A stretch of DNA of 64,000 bases, taken from NCBI GenBank assembly GCA_958295985.1, contig OY282432.1, positions 1,426,001-1,490,000 on the forward strand. The letters are read 5' to 3'. Source of the DNA: an uncultured Candidatus Binatia bacterium. Lineage in GTDB: Bacteria; Desulfobacterota; Binatia; UBA9968; JAJDTQ01. Under the pieces are notes generated by a model. The model ran no database searches. It worked only from the letters and a program-made list of their open reading frames with translations, and was not told the origin of the DNA. Each line of letters opens with the position of its first letter. Position 1 is the first letter of the stretch. This document shows, piece by piece, positions 1 through 10,400 of the stretch. The position numbers were made by a program, and so were the translations under genes.

Positions 1-1185
1 CCCCAGGACCGTTTCCGGGTCTGTCACGTCGCGGGGACCAACGGCAAGGGGTCCACTGCCGCCATGATCCATTCGGTGCTGTCGGCGGGGCGTTACCGGG
101 CCGGGCTCTACACCTCGCCGCACCTGGCCGATTTCACCGAGCGGATCCGCATCGGCAAACGGCGTATCACGCGGGCCGCGGTGACCGCCCTGGTCCGGGA
201 GATCGCCGAGCGCACGAGGCAGGCATCCTTGTGCCTGACGTTCTTCGAGTTTGCGACGGTCATGGCCTTCCTGCACTTCGCCCGGGAACGGGTGGAGGTT
301 GCCGTGGTCGAGGTGGGGCTCGGAGGGAGGCTCGACGCCACCAACGTGGTCCACCCGGACGTCTGCGTGATCACGACCATCGCCAGGGACCACGAGCGTT
401 TTCTCGGCGCCCGGATCGGCTCCATCGCGCGGGAAAAAGGCGGCATCATCAAACCCGGGGTCCCCCTGGTCTGCGGCGCCCTGCCCCCCGCGGCCCAACG
501 CGTCGTACAGCGGATCGCACGCTCGCACGGAGTCGGGGTCTACCGGTGGGGCAAGGATTTCTCCGCCACGCCCCATGATGATCGGCGTTTCGACTACCGC
601 GGCCGGGAACGGTCGTGGGACCGTCTGAACCTGAGCCTGCGCGGCGAGTACCAACGACACAACGCCGGGGTCGCCCTGGCGTCCATCGAGACTCTTCACC
701 GCGTTCTGCCGGTCCACGAGAAGGCGGTCCGCTCCGGCCTCCGGTCGGTGGCGTGGCCGGGCCGGCTGGAGGTCCTGCCCGGATCTCCCGCCATCATACT
801 GGACGGAGCGCATAACGACGGCGCGGTGGCGGCGCTCGTCAAGGAGATGCCGGGGTTGTTGGGCGGCAGGAAGGTCCGTTTGTTGTTCGGCAGCATGCGC
901 GACAAGGATTGGTCTTCCATGCTCCCCGCGCTCTGCGGCGTGTCCAGGGAGGTGGTTTTGACCCGGACGCCGACCGAGCGGGGCGCCGACCCGCACGCGC
1001 TGTCATCGGCCTTGCCCCGGGGGCTGCCGGCCACCACGGTGGATGATCCTGTCGCGGCCCTCGCCGGCCTCGCGGCAGACCGACGTCGACGCGACGATCC
1101 GATCCTGGTGGCGGGCTCCCTCTACCTCGTGGGGGCGGTCCGCGCCAAGGCCCTTGAACTGTCCAAACGGTCGCGACGGCATTGA
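1..1185 (+). CDS. folC: Folylpolyglutamate synthase / dihydrofolate synthase (5' end outside window)
   Basis: The open frame enters from base 1 without a start codon, so roughly the first 40-50 residues of a normal 420-450 residue FolC are missing. The visible part begins with the Mur-ligase-type P-loop GTNGKGS (visible residues 12-18), followed by GLYTSPHL, the GGRLDATN loop and the C-terminal ILDGAHN motif, all FolC signatures. The enzyme adds glutamate to dihydropteroate or folates in the cytoplasm using ATP. The stop overlaps the start region of lptD, suggesting co-transcription. The folK and pabA genes elsewhere in the window belong to the same pathway. Confidence 0.95.
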   Translation, partial: PQDRFRVCHVAGTNGKGSTAAMIHSVLSAGRYRAGLYTSPHLADFTERIRIGKRRITRAAVTALVREIAERTRQASLCLTFFEFATVMAFLHFARERVEVAVVEVGLGGRLDATNVVHPDVCVITTIARDHERFLGARIGSIAREKGGIIKPGVPLVCGALPPAAQRVVQRIARSHGVGVYRWGKDFSATPHDDRRFDYRGRERSWDRLNLSLRGEYQRHNAGVALASIETLHRVLPVHEKAVRSGLRSVAWPGRLEVLPGSPAIILDGAHNDGAVAALVKEMPGLLGGRKVRLLFGSMRDKDWSSMLPALCGVSREVVLTRTPTERGADPHALSSALPRGLPATTVDDPVAALAGLAADRRRRDDPILVAGSLYLVGAVRAKALELSKRSRRH

Positions 1186-1187
1186 CC

Positions 1188-3506
1188 ATGTTTCGCTGGC
1201 GTTCGCACATGGTGGCGTGGCTCCTGGCGTCCTGCTGCGGGTTGGCATCCGCGGGCATGGCCCGGGCCCAGTCCGGGGACGGCACGGAGCGGATCGAGGT
1301 GTCGGCGGAGGACTCCATCGAGGTGCGCCGGGGGGGCGACGCCGTCCAGGCCAAGGGCAACGTGGAGGTCCGGCGGGGAAAGACCCTCTTCGGCGCGGAT
1401 TCGGTGGAGCTCGACAGAACCGCGCGGAGGTTACGCGCCAAGGGTTCGGTCTTTCTCCGTGATCCGCTGTACCGGCTCCGGGCGTCCGGGCTCGAAATGG
1501 ACCTGATGGACGAGACCGGCACGATCCTGGACGCCGACGTATTCATCGAGGAGAACAACCTCAGCCTCAGCGGAAGCCGCGTGGAGAAGTTCGTCGGACA
1601 AGCCTATGCGGTCGAAGACGGACTTTTCACCACGTGTCTCTGCGAGGGCGGCGCGCCTCCCTGGCGCATCGGCGCCAGGGAGATCCGGTTGGACCAGGAC
1701 GGGCGGGCCGCGGTGGACGAAGTCACCTTCTACGTCTACGACGTGCCGGTGCTGTACTTGCCCTACGCATCCTTTCCTTCCGTTGCGGAACGCGCCACCG
1801 GTCTGCTCTTTCCTTCGTTCGGCTGGTCCGACCGGGCCGGGCTCCTCTACCGGCAACCCTTCTTCTGGGCCCTCGACAAGAGCAACGACGTGACCATCAA
1901 CCTGGCCGTCGAGTCCAAGGCTCGCGCCGGCTTCACCGGACAATACCGCACCGTCCTCAACGCAAGGACCGAGGGGCGGTTGGATGTCTCCTACTTCAAC
2001 GAACGGATGCGCGGGCTCAGGCCCGCGAAGGACGAGAGGATCGCGGATCGCTCGATCCCGGTGGACCGCTGGCAGGCGCTGCTGACGCACCGGCACCACG
2101 GACCGTCCGGTTGGTCCACCTTCAGCGACGTGGCGCTCTACAGCGACAGTTTCGTGACCCGGGAACTCCTGGACTTCACGGACCTGGGCGCCGGTGAGCG
2201 GCGGCTCGCTCGCGTCAGCCGCTACAGCGCGTCGCGACTCGGGTTCTATCGGCACGAGTCCGCGATGACGCTGGAAGGGGAGCTGGACTATCTGCAGGAT
2301 CGGGTCCAGCCGCAACCGCGGGCGCTCCACCGGATCCCTCACGTTGCCTTCAGCGGCGTTCGCCGTCTCGGCCGACGCCTCGACCTGGGATGGGACGCGA
2401 AAGTGACCCGCTACGTGCGGCAGGAGTTGGCCGACGGCCTGAGGGTGGACATCCGGCCCGAGTTGACCTGGCCCGTCACCGTCGGCCGTCACTTCAGACT
2501 CGCCACCAGCGTCGCCCTGCGTGAGACCCTGTATCGCCTGGACTCCGTCGACGGGAAGTTCGATGCCGCGCGCAACGACTTTACCGGGAAGTTCCGCCGC
2601 AACAGCTCTCGGGAGCTGGTGGAGGTTCGGTCCACGCTGGCCACGTCGTTGAGTCGCACGTATGATTGGAAGTTCGGCGCGTGGAGCCGGGTCCGGCACG
2701 TGCTGGAGCCCGCGGTCCGGTATCGGTTCGTTCCCTCCACGGACCAGCGCGACCTCCCGATCTGGGACAGCATCGACAGGATCCATCGCCGCAACCTGCT
2801 CACGTTGTCGTTGACCAACCGTTTCTGGGGGAGCCGCGGCGCGGAAGGCTTGCCGGTTCCTCATGACGGCAGGGCCGTCGACCGCGGAGGCGGCGGCGAA
2901 GCGGGCGTCGTGTCCAGGTTCGCTCGCGCACGGGTCGCCGCGGGCTTCGACCTCGACCAGGCGCGTACGGGAGGGGACGGCCTGTCCGGCGTGGCGTTCG
3001 GCCTGGGCCTCAACCCGGCGGACAATCTTGACGTCGCCGCCGACCTGATCATCGATCCCGGACCCTGGAACCTTCGTGAGGCCGCGCTGGGGTTCTCGCT
3101 GTTCGATGCCGCGCCCCGGGAGACGGGGGTCACCGACGAGGATTTCCGCCGTCCCGACGGCGTTTCGCTGAGCTACCGCCATATCCGAGCGAATCCGCTT
3201 CTGGCTCTCGCGGACCATGCCAACCTCGACCTCCTCGCGGACTGCCCCGGGGACCCACGGTGTCTTCAACAGGGACCCCTTGACGGCGTGCAGGCCAGCG
3301 GCCTGTTGCGTGTGACGGACCGCCTCCTGTTGCTCTACGACGGCAACTATGACGGCGCCTCGGGCCGTTTGACGCGCAACCGGGTGGGCATGAAGTACCT
3401 CTCGCGGTGCCGCTGCTGGACCGTCGGCGCATCCGTGGACATCCGGACCAACCCGGATCGAACACTCCTCGCCGTCAAGTTCAACCTCCTGGGCCTGGGT
3501 TCCTAG
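1188..3506 (+). CDS. lptD: LPS-assembly protein LptD
   Basis: This outer-membrane beta-barrel inserts lipopolysaccharide into the outer leaflet, working with LptE and the periplasmic LptA bridge. The 772-residue product has a signal peptide, an OstA/LptA-like N-terminal domain (about residues 40-135, including ERIEVSAEDSIEVRRGGD and a KGNVEVRRGKTLFGADSVEL stretch) and a long C-terminal barrel with alternating hydrophobic strands. Cysteine pairs C150/C152 (CLC) and C741/C743 (CRC) resemble the disulfide-forming cysteines of LptD, although the spacing differs from E. coli. The ATG at 1188 is preferred. A TTG at 1182 in the same frame would overlap the folC stop. The 3' end overlaps the convergent secretin gene by 26 bases. 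Confidence 0.93.
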   Translation: MFRWRSHMVAWLLASCCGLASAGMARAQSGDGTERIEVSAEDSIEVRRGGDAVQAKGNVEVRRGKTLFGADSVELDRTARRLRAKGSVFLRDPLYRLRASGLEMDLMDETGTILDADVFIEENNLSLSGSRVEKFVGQAYAVEDGLFTTCLCEGGAPPWRIGAREIRLDQDGRAAVDEVTFYVYDVPVLYLPYASFPSVAERATGLLFPSFGWSDRAGLLYRQPFFWALDKSNDVTINLAVESKARAGFTGQYRTVLNARTEGRLDVSYFNERMRGLRPAKDERIADRSIPVDRWQALLTHRHHGPSGWSTFSDVALYSDSFVTRELLDFTDLGAGERRLARVSRYSASRLGFYRHESAMTLEGELDYLQDRVQPQPRALHRIPHVAFSGVRRLGRRLDLGWDAKVTRYVRQELADGLRVDIRPELTWPVTVGRHFRLATSVALRETLYRLDSVDGKFDAARNDFTGKFRRNSSRELVEVRSTLATSLSRTYDWKFGAWSRVRHVLEPAVRYRFVPSTDQRDLPIWDSIDRIHRRNLLTLSLTNRFWGSRGAEGLPVPHDGRAVDRGGGGEAGVVSRFARARVAAGFDLDQARTGGDGLSGVAFGLGLNPADNLDVAADLIIDPGPWNLREAALGFSLFDAAPRETGVTDEDFRRPDGVSLSYRHIRANPLLALADHANLDLLADCPGDPRCLQQGPLDGVQASGLLRVTDRLLLLYDGNYDGASGRLTRNRVGMKYLSRCRCWTVGASVDIRTNPDRTLLAVKFNLLGLGS

Positions 3507-5646
3507 CGTCCTGTCCCGACCCAGGGAGCGGTCGGGCCGGGACGGCTGAAGTGCGTTCCTGCTCCATGGGGGTTTCGTCCGGCGCCGGCGCACCCGGCGG
3601 GGTCCCGCCGGCCTCCAGCTCCCGTCTGACGGCGCGGACCTTGTCCAGGAACCACTCCGTCGCGTACTCGCCCTGGCGCCGGTTGCGGATCACCCGGGGG
3701 GTGATCAGGATGACGAGCTCGGTCCGGTGGGACCGTTCGAGGTCGGTGCGGAACAGCGGACCCAGAACGGGCAGGTCCATCAGCAGGGGGATACCGATTC
3801 GGGTCCGGCGCAGGTTGTCCGTGATGATGCCGCCGATGACCAGGGTCTGGCCGTCATGCAGGACCGCGGTGGTCTCCGCGTCCCGGACGTTGAAGGCATC
3901 GAAGGACTGCCGCCCGACCATGACCCTTTCCCCCACGTCGCTGACCTCGACCCGGACCTGCAGATTCACCAGGCCTTCGGAGTTGACCCGGGGGATGATG
4001 GTGAGGATCCGGCCGACGTTCTTGAACTGAATGGCCGTGGTCGTCGCCTGGGCCTCTTGCGACACCACCGTCCCGGTGGCCACCGGTTGTTCGCTGCCCA
4101 CGCGGATCCGCGCCGGTCGATTGTCCACGGCCAGGAGGTGGGGCGAGGACAACACCTTGACCCGGGCGTCCTGCATCAGGGCCTTCACGAACACGCGAAA
4201 ATCCCGGCCCGCGTCGATAATGGAAGTAAAGCCTGAATCCAGGGCCTGGAGACCGACGCCCGCGGGGGCATCCTCCTTCCCCTTGGCCTCGGCCCCGGAT
4301 CCACCCGTGGACAGCGCATACTCCACGCCGAACTCGAAATCGTCGGTGAGCGTCACTTCGGCCACCAGCACTTCCATGAGCACCTGTCGCGGGACCGGGT
4401 CCAACCTTCCCAGGACCTCCACGATATCACGGTATTCCCTCGAGGTCGCGAGGATCACCAGCGAGTTCGTATCCGGCTCCGCCACCACGCGCATGCCTTT
4501 TCCGGCGCCTGCCGGCGGAGCGGCCGTTGCTGCCGGCGCGCGGGCCGGAGGCCGCCGGTCCGCGGACTCCCCTCTCCCCGTCGCCGGGACCTCGCTGCCC
4601 CTGGCCGGGATGCCCCCGGAAACGGACGCGCCGTTCCCGCCTCCTCCGGGCCAAAGCCCGCGAAGCCCTCCCCCGAGCAGCCGCGCCCCGGGGCCGGCCC
4701 GAGAGGACCGGCCGGACCCGTAGACCTGATTCAGGACCCGCGCCAGCTCCGTTGCCTTGCGGTTCTCGATGGCCCGGATGAAGACCTTCCGTTCCGGCCC
4801 CTCGCCGGCAACGTCGATCCGCTCGAGCCAATGCTTCACGTAGTTCCAGGCCGCCTCACTGTACGCCACGACGAGGAGCCGGTTGATCCGCGGCAGGGGA
4901 AGGAAACGGGCGGCGAAGGTGTCCCCTTGCGCCGCCGGCACCGGCGAGAAATCCATCGCCGCCGACATCTCCCGTGCGAGATCGTCGGCCGCGGCCGCTC
5001 TGGGCCGGTACAGCTCCATCCGGGTGCCGGCAAACGCCTCGACGTCGATCAAGGCCTTGATCTCCGACAAACGTCGGATATTCGACGGCAGATCGACAAC
5101 CACCAGATAGTTGCCGCGTACATGATCGAGGATCGTCCCGCCCTCGGTCATGAAGGGCGCCAGCAGCCGCTTCATGGCGGCGACGGGAAAGAAGCGTACC
5201 GGCAGGACCTGCATGACCGGGCCGGCCTCCTTCATGCCGCCCGGACGGACCAGCCCCGGCCCCTTCGAGATGGCCGTGATCCGGTAGAGCGTCCCGTGCC
5301 TGACGGCCACGGCGCCATGGATCCTGAGGATCTCGTGGAATATGGGAAGGACATCGTCCCTCCTTACGGGTTGTCCACTGAAGAGGGTGACGGCGCCCTG
5401 AACCTCGGGGTCGATGGCGTAGTTCAGCCGCAGGTGCTGCGCCAATACGTGGATGACCTCCACCAGGTCCACGCCGTCGAAGTTCAAGGTCACCATGTCG
5501 CCGCGGTCCGGGTCCCCGGCGGACGCGGGCGGAGGCGTCGCCGGCACGGGCCGGGGCCGTGTCGTTTCCTGAGTCCGCGCCGGCCCTGCATACAGACAGA
5601 CTCCCAACACCAGCCATGCGACAACCCCTGACAACCGGACGGCCAT
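3481..5646 (-). CDS. Secretin, type II secretion GspD-like (orphan)
   Basis: This predicted outer-membrane secretin channel has 721 residues. The start at 5646 gives a clean signal peptide (MAVRLSGVVAWLVLG then cleavage near AGPA). Mature domains run N0 (VTLNFDGVDLVEVIHVLAQH region), N1 and N2 ring-building repeats, N3 (AIENRKATELARVLNQVYG), a Gly/Ala/Pro-rich linker, then the secretin barrel domain (QVLMEVLVAEVTL, GSEQPVATG, TELVILITPRVI). GspD and PilQ both have this order, and the N1/N2/N3 arrangement favours GspD. No other secretion genes lie in the window, so the partner machinery must be elsewhere. Convergent with lptD and divergent from the ROK regulator. Confidence 0.88.
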   Translation of the reverse strand: MAVRLSGVVAWLVLGVCLYAGPARTQETTRPRPVPATPPPASAGDPDRGDMVTLNFDGVDLVEVIHVLAQHLRLNYAIDPEVQGAVTLFSGQPVRRDDVLPIFHEILRIHGAVAVRHGTLYRITAISKGPGLVRPGGMKEAGPVMQVLPVRFFPVAAMKRLLAPFMTEGGTILDHVRGNYLVVVDLPSNIRRLSEIKALIDVEAFAGTRMELYRPRAAAADDLAREMSAAMDFSPVPAAQGDTFAARFLPLPRINRLLVVAYSEAAWNYVKHWLERIDVAGEGPERKVFIRAIENRKATELARVLNQVYGSGRSSRAGPGARLLGGGLRGLWPGGGGNGASVSGGIPARGSEVPATGRGESADRRPPARAPAATAAPPAGAGKGMRVVAEPDTNSLVILATSREYRDIVEVLGRLDPVPRQVLMEVLVAEVTLTDDFEFGVEYALSTGGSGAEAKGKEDAPAGVGLQALDSGFTSIIDAGRDFRVFVKALMQDARVKVLSSPHLLAVDNRPARIRVGSEQPVATGTVVSQEAQATTTAIQFKNVGRILTIIPRVNSEGLVNLQVRVEVSDVGERVMVGRQSFDAFNVRDAETTAVLHDGQTLVIGGIITDNLRRTRIGIPLLMDLPVLGPLFRTDLERSHRTELVILITPRVIRNRRQGEYATEWFLDKVRAVRRELEAGGTPPGAPAPDETPMEQERTSAVPARPLPGSGQDARNPGPGG

Positions 5647-5812
5647 GGTCTCCGACAGGACGCAAATTCCGGGCCGTGCCGCCCGACATGACAGGATCCG
5701 GGAGATTGACCGCACCCTCGACTCGGACTATTGTTGTCACAGATTGTAATAAACTCATCGAAGAGTTCAGGATGAAGGTTCAGGAGGGTCCAGACGACGG
5801 CACTCCCTTCCC

Positions 5813-7180
5813 TTGATGCCATGCAGGCATCGTAGCCGTCGCGCGCCTCGGATCAGTGTCGGCCGTTGCGGACGCGCTCTTCGTCATTCCCGCCGGCTCC
5901 GGTCCGTCCCGGAAGAACACCGCTACGAAAAGGAAGCGTTGGAAGCTCTCACCCACAGAGGCCTGGGCCACCAGAACCGATCGGCGGTGCTCCAGGAGAT
6001 CGTGCTGAGCGAACCGTTGTCGCGGACCGAGATCGCCGACCGGCTCGGCCTGACCGGGGCGACGGTGTCGCGCATCACACGCCGGTTGCTCGACGAGGGT
6101 GTGGTGAGGGAACTGCCGGAGGAGCGGAACGCTCCCAAGGCGGGCCCCGGCCGCCGCGCCGTGCGCATCGACATCGATCCTCGGGGCGGACACGTGCTCG
6201 GCATCGGCATCGGCCTGACCATACAGACGGTCATCCTGACCGACCTCAAGAACCGGGTCATCGCGGGAACCGAACTGCAACTTCCCGAGGTGGATGACCC
6301 GGAGGTCGTCATCGACCGTATCGCCCGAGAGAGCGTGCGCCTCATCGACAAGCACGTCCCGGATCGTAGCCGCGTGCTCGGCGGCTTCACCATGATCAGC
6401 GGGGCGGTGGATTCGGTACAGGGAAACGTGCTGCACTCATCCTATCTGGGCGGATGGAACAACGTCCCGTTGCAGTCGAAACTCGTCGAGCTGACAGGCA
6501 TCCCCATGAGAGTCGAGTCGCTGTCCAATGCCATCGCGCTCGCTGAGATGCTGTTCGGCTCGGCGCGGGGACGGAAAGACGTGTTGTGCACAACCTGCGC
6601 GCTCGGGTTGGGCACGGGTCTGGTCCTCAACGGACGCCTGGTGGCGGGACACAACTTCAACGCCGGCGTCGTCGGCCTCATGGAGGTGACCACTCCGGCC
6701 GGCGCCGTCACGACGCTGGATCGGGTCGCAGGCGGGCGTGGCGTGCTGCAGCGCCTTTACGGCCACGACGTGGAACTTCCGGGCAAATCGCCGAGAGAGA
6801 CGGCAAGAGATCTCTTCGACGCCATCGAGCGCGACCGGGCGGGAGATCCGGCCATCGCCGCGATCATGACCGAAATGGGCTACGGGCTCGGATTCGTCAC
6901 CACCCAGGGCGTTCGTTTCGTCGCGCCCGAAATATTCGTGATCGCCGGACCCCTCTCCAGGGCGCCAAGCTACGTGGCCGCAGCCCGGGCGGCCCTCACG
7001 CAGGGTCTGGGAAGGTTTGCCATCGACGTCACCGCCAGCAACGTCGTCGGGCCCGTCGGCGATCTGTCGGCGACCTGCGGGTTGGCCGTCTGCGAGTATC
7101 TCTACGAGGGAACGCAGATCCCCTTCGGATCCCCCCCCACGCCGTCGGAGGCGGTCCTGGTCGACGCCAGCCTCGGCTGA
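5813..7180 (+). CDS. ROK-family transcriptional regulator
   Basis: The protein has an N-terminal winged helix-turn-helix (about residues 54-105, NRSAVLQEIVLSEPLSRTEI, with the recognition helix around TGATVSRITRRL) followed by a ROK sugar-kinase-like ATPase fold (LGIGIGLTIQTVILTDLKN and ALGLGTGLVLNGRLVAGHN). This matches NagC/XylR-type repressors that sense sugars. The usual CxCGxxGC zinc motif after the AG-x-GL-E segment is absent, replaced by TTPAGAVTTLDRVAGGRG, so kinase activity is doubtful. The start is uncertain: the first 35-40 residues are Arg-rich and atypical, and an in-frame TTG at 5939 close behind AAGGAAG is an alternative. No sugar gene neighbours it, so the target is unknown. 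Confidence 0.85.
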   Translation: MMPCRHRSRRAPRISVGRCGRALRHSRRLRSVPEEHRYEKEALEALTHRGLGHQNRSAVLQEIVLSEPLSRTEIADRLGLTGATVSRITRRLLDEGVVRELPEERNAPKAGPGRRAVRIDIDPRGGHVLGIGIGLTIQTVILTDLKNRVIAGTELQLPEVDDPEVVIDRIARESVRLIDKHVPDRSRVLGGFTMISGAVDSVQGNVLHSSYLGGWNNVPLQSKLVELTGIPMRVESLSNAIALAEMLFGSARGRKDVLCTTCALGLGTGLVLNGRLVAGHNFNAGVVGLMEVTTPAGAVTTLDRVAGGRGVLQRLYGHDVELPGKSPRETARDLFDAIERDRAGDPAIAAIMTEMGYGLGFVTTQGVRFVAPEIFVIAGPLSRAPSYVAAARAALTQGLGRFAIDVTASNVVGPVGDLSATCGLAVCEYLYEGTQIPFGSPPTPSEAVLVDASLG

Positions 7181-7284
7181 GACGGTACACGCTCCTGATT
7201 GCGGGGCTTCCTTTCGGGGCATTGCAGCTTCCATGAGCCCGGTCGTGTCTGTCCAGATTTTTTTTCTGAATCGCCAAATATCGG

Positions 7285-7313
7285 TTGACATTGCTTTGAT
7301 CTTGGAATAGATT
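7285..7313 (+). promoter_or_regulatory. Putative sigma70-type promoter of the repeat lipoprotein gene
   Basis: TTGACA (7285-7290) is followed after 17 bases by TAGATT (7308-7313), in an AT-rich stretch directly upstream of the lipoprotein gene. The predicted leader of about 100 bases ends at a strong AAAGGAGG ribosome-binding site (7408-7415). No obvious Fur-box palindrome was seen here. Confidence 0.5.
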
Positions 7314-7422
7314 GCCAAAATTCGAGATGGCCATCACTATGGCACAGACTAGAATGATGGGGTCCACGGCACTGAAGCAAAATCTACGGTCCGTGGAAAT
7401 TTACGCTAAAGGAGGCGTTTAC

Positions 7423-10400
7423 ATGAGAGGAGCAGTAGAGAAATTGGTGCTGGCTTGCTTCCTTGGGATCTTAACCGTAGCACTGTATGGCTGTGGTGGT
7501 GGTAGCAGCAAGACGGTGCCCGTGACACCACCACCCCCAATAGCGCTGGGTCTGCCCACCGGCCACGGGCTGACGCCTACTGGCGAGAACCCGATCCAAG
7601 TTCCTGCGGGCGAGACGGTGCGGAGCGGCAACATCGACATTACCTGTCCGGCAGGTGGCGCAGCCTGTGTCGTAGCAGTGACGGGTGAGGGCGCCACCTA
7701 CGAGGCGACGGGCGGCACGCCTTCGGTAGCCGCCGTGCGTGAACTGTTGGATGTGACAGGAGTGGGAAGTAACCATGGGCTGACCGGCACGGAGCCGGAA
7801 ACGATTGAAGCCGGCGCCACGAAGCGGGTCGGCAACGTCGACATTACCTGTCCGGGTGCGACAGGTGACCCAGCCTGTGTCGTAGTGGGCGCTACCTACG
7901 AGGCGACGGGCGCCATGCCTACGGTAGCTGTCGCGCATGATCCGTTGGATGTGACAGGCAACCATGGGTTGACCGGCACGGAGCCGACCACGATTGCTGC
8001 GGGCGCCACGGAGCGGCACGGCAATGTCGACATTACCTGTCCGGCAGGTGGCGAAGCCTGTGTCGTAGTGGGTGCCACCTACGAGGCGACGGGCGCCATG
8101 CCTACGGTAGCTGTCGCGCATGATCCGCTGGATGTGACAGGAGTGGGCAGAAACCATGATCTGGGCACGGAGCAGGAAACAACGATTGCTGCGGGCGAGA
8201 CGGAGCGGGTCGGCAATGTCGACATTACCTGTCCGGGTGCGACAGGCGACCCAGCCTGTGTCGTAGTGGGCGCCACCTACAAGGCGACTGGCGGCATGCC
8301 TACGGTAGCTGCCGTGCATAATCCGCTGGGTGTGACAGGCAACCATGATCTGACCGGTACGGAGCCGATCACGATTGCTGCGGGCGCCACGGAGCGGCAC
8401 GGCAACGTCAACATCACCTGTCCGGCAGGTGGCGAAGCCTGTGTCGTGTTGGGCGCCACCTACGATGCGACTGGCGGCATGCCTACGGTAGCTGCCGTGC
8501 ATGTTCCGTTGGATGTGAGAGGAGTGGGCAGAAACCATGATCTGACCGGTACGGAGCCCATCACGATTGCTGCGGGCGAGACGGAGCGGGTCGGCAACGT
8601 CGACATCACCTGTCCGGCAGGTGGCGAAGCCTGTGTCGTAGTGGGTGCCACCTACGCGAAGACTGGCGGCATGCCTACGGTAGCTGTCGCGCATGTTCCG
8701 CTGGATGTGAGAGGAGTGGGCAGAAACCATGATCTGACCGGTACGGAGCCCATCACGATTGCTGCGGGCGAGACGGAGCGGGTCGGCAACGTCGACATCA
8801 CCTGTCCGGCAGGTGGCGAAGCCTGTGTCGTAGTGGGTGCCACCTACGCGAAGACTGGCGGCATGCCTACGGTAGCTGTCGCGCATGTTCCGCTGGATGT
8901 GACAGGAGTGGGCAGAAACCATGATCTGGGCACGGAGCAGGAAACAACGATTGAAGCGGGCACCACGGAGCAGGTCGGCAACGTCGACATTACCTGTCCG
9001 GGTGCGACAGGCGACCCACCCTGTGTCGTAGTGGGCGCCACCTACAAGGCGACTGGCGGCATGCCTACGGTAGCTGCCGTGCATAATTCGCTGGGTGTGA
9101 CAGGAGTGGGCAGAAACCATGATCTGACCGGTACGGAGCCGATCACGATTGCTGCGGGCGCCACGGAGCGGCACGGCAACGTCAACATCACCTGTCCGGC
9201 AGGTGGCGAAGCCTGTGTCGTGTTGGGCGCCACCTACGATGCGACTGGCGGCATACCTACGGCAGATGGCGCGCATGATCCGCTGGATGTGACAGGAGTG
9301 GGCAGAAACCATGATCTGACCGGTACGGAGCCGATCACGATTGCTGCGGGCGCCACGGAGCGGCACGGCAACGGCAATGTCGACATTACCTGTCCGGGTG
9401 CGACAGGCGACCCAGCCTGTGTCGTGTTGGGCGCCACCTACGATGCGACTGGCGGCATGCCTACGGTAGCTGCCGTGCATAATCCGCTGGGTGTGACAGG
9501 CAACCATGATCTGACCGGTACGGAGCCGATCACGATTGCTGCGGGCGCCACGGAGCGGCACGGCAACGTCAACATCACCTGTCCGGCAGGTGGCGAAGCC
9601 TGTGTCGTGTTGGGCGCCACCTACGATGCGACTCGCGGCATGCCTACGGTAGCTGCCGTGCATAATCCGCTGGGTGTGACAGGCAACCATGATCTGACCG
9701 GTACGGAGCCGATCACGATTGCTGCGGGCGCCACGGAGCGGCACGGCAACGTCAACATCACCTGTCCGGCAGGTGGCGAAGCCTGTGTCGTGTTGGGCGC
9801 CACCTACGATGCGACTGGCGGCATGCCTACGGTAGCTGGCGCGCATGATCCGCTGGATGTGACAGAAGTGGGTCCCAACCATGGGCTGACCGACACGGAG
9901 CAGGAAACAACGATTGAAGCGGGCGCCACGAAGCGGGTCGGCAATGTCGACATTACCTGTCCGGCAGGTGGTGAAGACTGTGTCGTGTTGGGCGCCACCT
10001 ACGATGCGACTGGCGGCACGCCTACGGTAGTAGCTACTGCCGAGCGTGATCCGTTGGTTCTGACAGGAGTGGGCGACAACCATGGGCTGACCGGCACGGA
10101 GCCGATCACGATTGCTGCGGGCGCCACGGAGCGGCACGGCAACGTCGACATTACTTGTCCGGCAGGTGGCGAAGCCTGTGTCGTAGAGGTGACGGCCGAC
10201 GGCCCCACCTACAATCCGGTTGGCGGCACGCCTACGGTAGCTGTCGCTAAGGATCCTTTGGATACTCCTCTGCCAACGGGCCATGGCTATGCTGTGGACA
10301 CCACCATCACGATCGAAGCAGGCAGAGCCAAACACGATACGCGTGGAGTCAACATTACTTGTCCGGCAGGTGGTGAAGACTGTGTCGTAGAAGTGACGGC

